A stretch of DNA of 11,547 bases. Origin: Sphingomonas sp. CCH9-E2. Its GTDB lineage: Bacteria > Pseudomonadota > Alphaproteobacteria > Sphingomonadales > Sphingomonadaceae. Under the pieces are notes generated by a model. The model saw nothing but the letters and a program-made list of their open reading frames with translations. It was not told where the DNA came from and did no database searches. Every line of letters starts with the position of its first letter. The first letter of the stretch is position 1. This document shows positions 6,234 to 11,547 of the stretch, piece by piece. The DNA lies in assembly GCF_001557215.1 (NCBI RefSeq), contig NZ_LSJM01000183.1:1-11547 (forward strand), in the 5' to 3' direction. The position numbers were made by a program, and so were the translations under genes.

Positions 6234-7275
6234 CCGGGCGAAGCGGCCGCCCGGCGAGGCGTTGGTCGACCTTCGCCGAAGGCTGTCGCTTCTGCCGCCC
6301 CGCGATGCGGGCCGCACCGAGATCATCGCTCGCGCCGCCCAGGCGTACGGGATTTCAATTCCGACCATGTATCGCGCGCTGCGGGAGCTCTCCCGCCCGA
6401 AGTCGATCCGGCGCGCCGACCACGGCCGAACCCGCGTCGCCCCGCAGGCCGAGATGGAGCGCTACGCCGAGATCGTGGCGGCGATGAAGCTCAGGACCCT
6501 GAACGGCAAAGGCCGGCATATGTCGACGGCCGAGGTGATCCGGCACCTGGAGGAGACGGGCGTCGAAACGCCCGACGGACTGGTCAAGGCGCCTGCCGGC
6601 CTGCTCAAACGAGCGACGGTGGACCGGCTGCTGCGCACCTCTGGATTGGACGTTGCCCGCGCAACTCGTCCGGTCGCGGCCGTGCGCTTCCAGGCCAGGC
6701 GCTCGAACGAGATGTGGCACTTCGACATGAGCCCGTCCGACCTCAAGCAGGTCGAAGCGCCGCTCTGGGTCGAGCAGGGCCGGGGCAAGCCGACGCTTAT
6801 GTTGTTCTCGGTCGTCGACGATCGCTCGGGCGTCGTCTACGACGAGTACCGTTGCGTCTACGGCGAGAACGCGGAAGCCGCGCTCCGCTTCCTGTTCAAC
6901 GCCATGGCGCCCAAGCCCGAACCGGAGCTGCCGTTTCAGGGCATCCCGACCACCATCTACATGGATAACGGACCCGTAGCCCGTTCGGCCGTGTTCCAGT
7001 CGGTGATGGGGAGCCTGGGCGTGCGCGTACTCACGCACGAGACGCCCAAGGAGGCCGAGCGCCGCACCGCGGCGCGGTCGAAGGGCAAGGTCGAGCGCCC
7101 GTTCCGCACCATCAAGGAGGTGCACGAGACGCTGTACCACTTCCACAAGCCGCGCGATGAGGAGGAGGCGAACCTGTGGCTCCGGCGGGCGCTCGTCACC
7201 TACAACAACGGCGATCACCGCTCCGAGCCGCATGCGCGCGTCGAGGACTGGCTCCAGCTTTCGACCGTCGAGTAA
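6226..7275 (+). pseudogene. DDE transposase/integrase of TniA/Mu type, 3'-truncated
   Basis: The chosen ATG at 6226 lies 12 bases after GAGGAGG (6207-6213) and overlaps the resolvase stop; an upstream ATG at 6175 would read deep into the resolvase. An N-terminal helix-turn-helix (IIARAAQAYGISIPTMYRAL) is followed by the rve integrase core: Asp167 in MWHFDMSP, Asp247 in IYMDNGP, and Glu290 in SKGKVERPFRTI. These are the metal-binding DDE residues for strand transfer. The frame is intact to about EDWL (7252-7254). It then reads LSTVE and stops in sequence that belongs, on the other strand, to the neighbouring acetyltransferase. Relatives I recall continue after the EDWL region with a beta-barrel/C-terminal domain that contacts the ATPase partner; that domain is missing here. 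The 349-residue product should therefore be defective. Confidence 0.78.
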
Positions 7276-7589
7276 ATTGAGCGTCCGACGCCACGACCAC
7301 GCTGTGCGGCATCTACGATCATGAAGCCGAGATACCATGTGCCATCACGCGGATAATCGCGGAGGATGGCCGCGATTGCATATAGGCCGCCAGGCCCCTT
7401 CCATCCCAGGACAGCTTGATTGTGGGCGCTCTTTTCGGGCGGCACATCGGAGAAAAGCTCGCGAGCATCGTCCAGCGTGGGCGCGGCCCCGTCCTGCAAC
7501 AGGAAATAGTCGCTGCAACGGTTGTACAGGTCTGCAACGTCTGCGGCGTCCGCTTGGGTAAGTTTGATCGGGGCTCCCGTCATCATCAT
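7215..7589 (-). pseudogene. GNAT-family acetyltransferase, 3'-truncated
   Basis: The native part covers about 7257-7589 (roughly 110 residues). The remaining residues to the stop at 7215 are antisense readthrough into the transposase gene. The first ATG (7587-7589) overlaps the tnpR stop as ATGA, indicating translational coupling to the resolvase. The N-terminal part has LTQADAADVADLYNRCSDYF; the core strand GTWYLGFMIVDAAQRGRGVG contains the acetyl-CoA pyrophosphate loop (Q/RxxGxG/A: RGRGVG). Coding then fails in the helix after it (SIYSTVE), so motif B and the rest of the fold are lost. GNAT enzymes transfer acetyl from acetyl-CoA to amines; the substrate here is unknown. It sits where Tn5393-type elements carry passenger genes, so it is probably a passenger of the Tn3-family element. 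No antitoxin-like partner is visible. Confidence 0.7.
7250..7272. other. Junction of two truncated transposons
   Basis: Plus-strand transposase similarity ends at EDWL(Q) (to about 7254-7257). Minus-strand acetyltransferase coding is credible down to the STVE codons (7260-7271). The join therefore falls within a few bases of 7257. A small inverted repeat TCGAC-C-GTCGA lies at 7261-7271. No transposon terminus, target duplication or IS is visible at the join, which points to a deletion or illegitimate recombination rather than a clean insertion. Confidence 0.6.
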
Positions 7590-8206
7590 CGCGTTTTGGC
7601 AGCAAGCACGCGCTGACCGTAATCCCGGAGTTCCCCGTTGGGACCGACATAGCGGTAGAGAGTGACGCGCTCGATCCCGAGTTCCTTGCAGAGGTCGGAA
7701 ACGGACGTGTCGCGTTGGGCCATAGCAGCCTGAGCGAGCCGCACCTGGGCCTTGGAGAGGGCGAACTTGCGGCCACCCTTGCGTCCCCGCGCGCGGGCAG
7801 CGGCCAGGCCAGCCATGGTGCGCTCGCGGATCATATCCCGCTCAAACTCCGCCAGTGTGGCAAAAATGCCGAACACCATCCGGCCCGATGGCGTCGTGGT
7901 GTCGATCTGCGCGCCCTTGCCGGTGAGCACCCGCAGACCGATACCGCGATCCGACAGATTCTGCACCGTGCTGACCAGGTGGGTGAGCGTTCGGCCGAGC
8001 CGGTCGAGCTTCCAAACGATGAGGACATCGCCGTCGCGCAACGATTTCAGGCAGGCGGCAAGACCGGGGCGATCATCACGGCTACCGGATGCACGATCAT
8101 CATAGATATTGCCTGGCTCGACACCGGCAGCGCGAAGGGCATCGTGCTGCAGGTCGAGCGACTGCGAGCCGTCGGCTTTGGACACGCGGGCGTAGCCGAT
8201 CAGCAT
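7586..8206 (-). CDS. tnpR: Tn3-family resolvase TnpR
   Basis: This 206-residue serine recombinase resolves the cointegrates made by TnpA and usually represses both tnp promoters. MLIGYARVS places the nucleophile at Ser9. The catalytic-core segments RASGSRDDRPGL and VWKLDRLGRTLTHLV are present, with the E-helix FATLAEFERDMIRERT. The C-terminal part has a helix-turn-helix (DLCKELGIERVTLYRYV). Length and motif order are typical of the Tn3 family. It is divergent from tnpA, with 125 bases between them that should hold res. Its stop overlaps the start of the GNAT gene (ATGA), so the two are one transcription unit. No strong Shine-Dalgarno sequence precedes the ATG at 8206; another start cannot be excluded, but the conserved N-terminus supports this one. 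Confidence 0.93.
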   Translation of the reverse strand: MLIGYARVSKADGSQSLDLQHDALRAAGVEPGNIYDDRASGSRDDRPGLAACLKSLRDGDVLIVWKLDRLGRTLTHLVSTVQNLSDRGIGLRVLTGKGAQIDTTTPSGRMVFGIFATLAEFERDMIRERTMAGLAAARARGRKGGRKFALSKAQVRLAQAAMAQRDTSVSDLCKELGIERVTLYRYVGPNGELRDYGQRVLAAKTR

Positions 8207-8331
8207 GGATCACAAACGAAGGTTTGAGGCGGTGACGAACATGAGCACATAAGATTGGGCTATTGTGTATCTTAACCAGCATCTCAATCAAGCTATCTCA
8301 AACCGTAGCTCGGAAAGAATAAGGAGCATGT
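8207..8331. promoter_or_regulatory. res site and divergent tnpR/tnpA promoter region
   Basis: These 125 bases separate the divergent tnpR and tnpA starts, where Tn5393-type elements keep res. The region is AT-richer than its surroundings. It carries a perfect 8-bp inverted pair GGTTTGAG (8221-8228) / CTCAAACC (8297-8304), a TAAGAT.../...ATCTTA pair in the middle, and a direct repeat ATCTCAA (8281-8287 and 8295-8301). These fit resolvase subsites, though exact subsite borders cannot be set by eye. AAGGAG (8321-8326) is the tnpA ribosome binding site, five bases before the ATG. Confidence 0.6.
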
Positions 8332-11223
8332 ATGCCGCGTCGCGTGACCCTGACCGATCGACAGCGCGAGGCGCTGCTTCACTTGCCGGTCGATCAAGGT
8401 GAGCTGCTGCGGCACTATACCCTCAGCGATGAGGATCTCGGGCATATCCGCCAGCGCCGGCGCGCCCACAATCGTTTTGGCTTCGCGCTGCAACTGTGCG
8501 TCCTGCGCTACCCGGGCCGGGTGCTCGCTCCTGGCGAGTTGATCCCGGCGCAGGTATCGGATTTCATCGCGGCCCAGCTCGGCCTGACCAGCGACGATCT
8601 ACTCCTCTATGCCGCGCGCGAGGAGACCCGGCACGAGCATCTGGCGGACCTTCGCCGAATCTACGGCTATCGCTCCTTTTCGGGGCGGGGCGCACGGGAT
8701 TTGCGCGAATGGATCGCTCGGGAAGCCGAGGCGGCGACATCGAATGAGGATCTTGCCCGTCGCTTCGTTGCGGAGTGTCGCCGCACCCGCACGATCCTTC
8801 CCGGCTCCTCGACGATCGAGCGCCTTTGCGCCGATGCGCTGGTTGAGGCCGAGCGCCGGATCGAGGATCTTATCGCCCATCGCATCACGCCAACCCTGAG
8901 CGAGAATTTGGCTCACCTGTTGGAGGATACGGTGGATGGTCGCGTCACGCGCTTCGTATGGCTGCGACAGTTCGAGGTTGGCGCAAATTCAGCAGCCGCT
9001 AACCGGCTGATGGATCGACTGGAATATCTTCAAAGGTTCGATCTTCCGGCGGATTTGCTGGACGGCGTGCCGGCGCATCGTGTGACCCGGCTTCGCCGGC
9101 AGGGCGAGCGCTATTACGCCGACGGCATGCGTGATCTGCCCGAAGACAGGCGGCTTGCGATCCTCGCTGTCTGCACCCTGGAATGGCGGTCATCGCTGGC
9201 CGATGTCATCGTGGAGACCCACGATCGCATCGTAGGCCGTCTCTATCGGGCCTCCGAACGCCTTTGCAACACCAGGATCGCCGACGCAAAGGCGGCCGTT
9301 CGGGGCACGCTGAAGTCCTTTGCCGAAATCGGTGGTGCTTTGCTTGGAGCGCAGGACGATGGCACGGCCCTGGACGGGATAATCGCCACCGGGCCTGGCT
9401 GGGAACGGTTCAGAACCCTTGTCGCCACGGCCTCCGCGCTGACCAACGTGCTCGCGGCCGACCCGCTCAGCCGTGTGCTGGACGGCTATCACCGTTTCCG
9501 CCTCTACGCGCCCAGGATGCTGCGCCTGCTCGACATGCAGGCGGCGCCGATCGCCACGCCTCTTCTGGCGGCCGTTGCGATGCTGCGTAACGGGATCAAG
9601 GTCGATCCGCCGGTGGATTTTCTACGTCCCAACTTGAAATGGCATCGTCATCTTCGCGCTGAGCCCAGCGGCGACCACCGGCTTTGGGAAATCGCGGTGC
9701 TGTTCCACATCCGCGACGCCTTCCGGTCCGGTGACATATGGTTGGCGGGATCGCGCCGCTATGGCGACCTCAAGCAGCTTCTGGTCCCGCCACAGGCGAT
9801 AGAGCAGACCGCGCGGCTCGCCGTGCCGCTGCGACCCGGCGAATGGCTGGCCGAGCGCAGGGCTCGACTGGATACACGGCTGAAGGAGTTTGGCCGCGCG
9901 GCGCGAACCGGCACGATCCCAGGCGGCATCATCGAGAACGGCAAGCTGCACATCGACAAGCTGAGGGCCGACACGCCCGAAGGGGCCGAGGATCTCGTGC
10001 TCGATCTCTATCAACAGCTCCCGCCCGCGAGGATCACCGATCTGTTGCTGGAAGTCGATGAGCGAACCGGATTTTCCGAGGCGTTCACGCATCTGCGCAC
10101 CGGCGCGCCCTGCAGCGACCGGATCGGCCTGATGAACGTGTTGCTGGCGGAAGGCGTCAATCTCGGTTTGCGCAAGATGGCGGCGGCGACCAACACGCAC
10201 AGCTTCTGGGAATTGCTGCGGATCGCGCGCTGGCATGTCGAAGGCAGCGCCTATGATCGGGCGCTCGCCATGATCGTGGAGGCCCACGCCGCCCTGCCCA
10301 TGGCCGCCTTCTGGGGACAAGGGCAATCGGCATCCAGCGACGGGCAGTTCTTCCTTGCTACCGAGCAGGGCGAGGCGATGAATCTGATCAACGCGAAATA
10401 TGGCAACGTCCCGGGCCTCAAGGGATACAGCCATGTGTCCGATCAATATGCGCCGTTCGCAACCCAGGTGATCCCGGCAACGGTCAGCGAGGCTCCCTAT
10501 ATCCTGGACGGGCTGCTCATGAATGACGCGGGCCGCCGCGTTCGCCAGCATTTTGCCGACACGGGCGGCTTCACCGATCATGTGTTCGCCGCCTGCGCCT
10601 TGCTCGGCTACAGGTTCGCCCCCCGTATCCGCGATCTCGCTCAGAAAAGACTCTATGCCTTCACGCCCAACGCGACGCCGGCCAATGTGCGAGCGCTGGT
10701 CGGAGGTAAGATCAATGAACCGCTCATCGAGCGCAACTGGCCCGACATCCTGCGCATCATGGCGACGATCGCAGCGGGGATCGTCGCCCCCAGCCAGATT
10801 CTTCGCAAGCTCGCCTCTTACCCGCGCCAGAATGAGCTGGCCCTCGCATTGCGAGAGGTGGGCCGCATCGAGCGAACCCTGTTCATGATCGACTGGATTC
10901 TTGATGCCGGCCTCCAGCGCCAGGCTCAGATCGGCCTCAACAAGGGTGAGGCCCACCACGCCCTAAAGCGCGCCATCAGCTTCCACCGCCGAGGTGAAAT
11001 CCGGGATCGATCCGGCGAAGGCCAGCACTATCGCATCGCCGGAATGAACCTGCTCGCCGCCATCATCATATTCTGGAACACCATGAAGCTCGGCGAGGTC
11101 GTCAATACCCGGGCCGCCAGCGGTACCCATATCGCGCCTGATCTACTCGCCCACGTCTCGCCGTTGGGATGGGAACACATCAATCTAACCGGGGAATATC
11201 GCTGGCCCAAATCCTTAGCGTAG
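8332..11223 (+). CDS. tnpA: Tn3-family transposase TnpA
   Basis: This intact 963-residue protein carries out replicative transposition of Tn3-family elements. The ATG at 8332 follows AAGGAG by five bases. The N-terminal RREALLHLPVDQGELLRHYTLS-like region is the IR-binding part of the family (DUF4158 type). Catalytic DDE residues are assigned by motif: Asp670 in ASSDGQFF, Asp749 in GGFTDHVF, and Glu873 in LNKGEAHHAL. Their spacing is similar to that known for Tn3 and Tn4430 TnpA. The C-terminus ends in the conserved GWEHINLTGEYRW block. Length and close fit to the Tn5393 organisation suggest that subgroup. The stop codon lies ten bases inside the terminal inverted repeat, a compact arrangement known from this family. 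No frameshift or internal stop is seen, so the enzyme should be active. Confidence 0.96.
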   Translation: MPRRVTLTDRQREALLHLPVDQGELLRHYTLSDEDLGHIRQRRRAHNRFGFALQLCVLRYPGRVLAPGELIPAQVSDFIAAQLGLTSDDLLLYAAREETRHEHLADLRRIYGYRSFSGRGARDLREWIAREAEAATSNEDLARRFVAECRRTRTILPGSSTIERLCADALVEAERRIEDLIAHRITPTLSENLAHLLEDTVDGRVTRFVWLRQFEVGANSAAANRLMDRLEYLQRFDLPADLLDGVPAHRVTRLRRQGERYYADGMRDLPEDRRLAILAVCTLEWRSSLADVIVETHDRIVGRLYRASERLCNTRIADAKAAVRGTLKSFAEIGGALLGAQDDGTALDGIIATGPGWERFRTLVATASALTNVLAADPLSRVLDGYHRFRLYAPRMLRLLDMQAAPIATPLLAAVAMLRNGIKVDPPVDFLRPNLKWHRHLRAEPSGDHRLWEIAVLFHIRDAFRSGDIWLAGSRRYGDLKQLLVPPQAIEQTARLAVPLRPGEWLAERRARLDTRLKEFGRAARTGTIPGGIIENGKLHIDKLRADTPEGAEDLVLDLYQQLPPARITDLLLEVDERTGFSEAFTHLRTGAPCSDRIGLMNVLLAEGVNLGLRKMAAATNTHSFWELLRIARWHVEGSAYDRALAMIVEAHAALPMAAFWGQGQSASSDGQFFLATEQGEAMNLINAKYGNVPGLKGYSHVSDQYAPFATQVIPATVSEAPYILDGLLMNDAGRRVRQHFADTGGFTDHVFAACALLGYRFAPRIRDLAQKRLYAFTPNATPANVRALVGGKINEPLIERNWPDILRIMATIAAGIVAPSQILRKLASYPRQNELALALREVGRIERTLFMIDWILDAGLQRQAQIGLNKGEAHHALKRAISFHRRGEIRDRSGEGQHYRIAGMNLLAAIIIFWNTMKLGEVVNTRAASGTHIAPDLLAHVSPLGWEHINLTGEYRWPKSLA

Positions 11224-11251
11224 GATTCCGCCCCCTCCCGCAAACGCCCCC
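11214..11251 (-). repeat. 38-bp terminal inverted repeat of Tn5393-like transposon
   Basis: Read on the minus strand the repeat starts GGGGGCGTTTGCGG, continues through a G-rich block and ends CGGAATCCTACGCTAAG. It has the GGGG start and TAAG end typical of Tn3-family repeats, and it differs by one base (GGGGG for GGGGT) from the Tn5393 repeat as I recall it. It overlaps the last codons of tnpA and marks the outer edge of the transposon. No second copy is found in this window. Confidence 0.88.
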
Positions 11252-11256
11252 TGTGA
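11252..11256. repeat. Probable 5-bp target duplication (TGTGA), one copy
   Basis: Tn3-family elements duplicate 5 bp. The five bases outside the repeat are TGTGA. They restore the relaxase reading frame if the first T is the third base of a His codon (CAT GTG ATG), as expected for an HAHVML-like motif in this relaxase family. The matching left copy lies outside the window or was lost. Confidence 0.5.
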
Positions 11257-11547
11257 TGCTGGCGATGCGCGATGTGGGGCCGGAGGGGTTCGGGAAGAAA
11301 AACCGGGGCTGGAACAGCACCGAGCTGTTGAAGGACTGGCGCGAGGCGTGGAGCGCGCACGTCAACGAGCGCATGGCCGAGCTGGGGCTTGAAGGGCGGA
11401 TCGACCATCGCTCCTATGAGGCGCAGGGGATCGCGCTGGAGCCGCAGCACAAGATCGGCCCGGCAGCATCGCGCAGACCGGAGCAGGGGCTTGAGGCCGA
11501 GCGGATCGAGGATCACGCGCGCATCGCCCGCGACAATGGCGAGAAGA
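11252..11547 (+). pseudogene. MobA/TraA-type relaxase fragment, 5' side disrupted by transposon, 3' end outside window
   Basis: The frame starting at 11253 is open to the end of the window (98 residues). It reads VMLAMRDVGPEGFGKKNRGW, then LLKDWREAWSAHVNERMAELG, then RIDHRSYEAQGIALEPQHKIG. This is the region just after the metal-binding histidine motif (NPHAHxxxTxR-like) of MobA/MobL and TraA relaxases, which nick oriT and pilot DNA during conjugation or mobilisation. The RIDHRS, QGI and EPxxHxG elements are characteristic. The catalytic Tyr region and the first part of the His triad would be on the other side of the transposon, so this copy cannot make an active relaxase from its own start. 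A GTG or ATG (11253, 11256) is present but no ribosome binding site precedes it. This shows the Tn3-family element inserted into a mobilisable or conjugative backbone. Confidence 0.82.

Larger units (their letters stand above)
1925..7257. mobile_element. Partial Tn552/Tn402-like transposon carrying protease and hydrolase cargo
   Basis: The proposed element runs from the TGTA/repeat end at 1925 to the abrupt loss of transposase coding at about 7255. In order it has an end with repeated sites, cargo genes on the minus strand, a palindromic region, a serine resolvase and a DDE transposase on the plus strand. Resolvase plus a Mu/TniA-like transposase is the core of the Tn552 and Tn402/Tn5053 families, which also need an ATPase (TniB type) and often TniQ. 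Neither is present, and the transposase itself is cut, so the right-hand part has been deleted. That all of 1925-7257 is a single element is inferred. The cargo could instead have arrived in steps. Confidence 0.45.
7258..11251. mobile_element. Tn3-family, Tn5393-like transposon, left end missing
   Basis: The layout is passenger (GNAT), tnpR on the minus strand, res region, divergent tnpA, then a terminal inverted repeat. This is the Tn5393/Tn163-type order. The 38-bp repeat at the right end matches, except for one base, the Tn5393 inverted repeat as I remember it. The left repeat and the rest of the passenger region are absent, because coding on this side stops at about 7257. Transposition of this copy alone would therefore fail unless a second IR lies further left, outside the window. 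Confidence 0.8.

Noticed and set aside
7215..7589. GNAT toxin of a toxin-antitoxin pair
   Set aside because: No ribbon-helix-helix antitoxin gene lies next to it, and the gene is truncated; a plain acetyltransferase passenger is the simpler reading.
9622..10959. Long minus-strand open frame (445 codons) inside tnpA
   Set aside because: Antisense shadow of a conserved, motif-bearing transposase; no independent support.

Overview
The window is GC-rich DNA with Gram-negative, alphaproteobacteria-like features: strong AAGGAGG ribosome binding sites, lipoprotein signals, a MobA/TraA-type relaxase fragment and a Tn5393-type transposon end. A plasmid or other conjugative region of a sphingomonad or rhizobial relative is likely, but the exact host cannot be named from the sequence. 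It reads as a patchwork of one broken host operon, two partial transposons fused end to end, and a broken relaxase gene.

Region 1 (1-1924) is a heme-peroxide operon on the plus strand. It holds the C-terminal end of a catalase-family protein, an intact 203-residue protein of unknown function, and a DyP-type peroxidase cut off about 15 residues after its proximal heme histidine. Peroxidase coding ends exactly where a TGTA sequence begins (1925). That is followed by five TGCTCGCA-like octamers between 1931 and 2057, mostly about 21 bp apart. I read this as one end of a transposon of the Mu/Tn7/Tn552/Tn402 (DDE plus serine resolvase) kind.

Region 2 (1925 to about 7257) would be that element. 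Its cargo is on the minus strand: an alpha/beta hydrolase (2115-2804) and a compact three-gene operon. The operon encodes a secreted trypsin-like serine protease with a long pro-region (3993-5342) and two small paralogous lipoproteins (3568-3996 and 3189-3542). A stretch with three short palindromes (5473-5571), possibly a res site, leads into a plus-strand serine resolvase (5637-6233). An overlapping DDE transposase gene (6226-7275) follows and has lost its C-terminal part and all downstream partners.

Region 3 (about 7258-11251) is a Tn3-family, Tn5393-like transposon. It has a minus-strand tnpR, a divergent tnpA, a res/promoter region between them, and a 38-bp terminal inverted repeat that contains the tnpA stop codon. 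Downstream of tnpR, and overlapping it by ATGA, is a GNAT acetyltransferase cut off in its acetyl-CoA-binding region where it meets the truncated transposase of region 2. Region 4 (11252-11547) is the interior of a MobA/TraA-type relaxase gene interrupted by this Tn3-family element.

The Tn3-family module (tnpA, tnpR, res, one IR) looks functional apart from its missing left end. The region 2 element keeps one end, its resolvase and only part of its transposase, so it is probably immobile alone. The most original content is the protease/twin-lipoprotein operon and the phased repeat array at 1925-2060.
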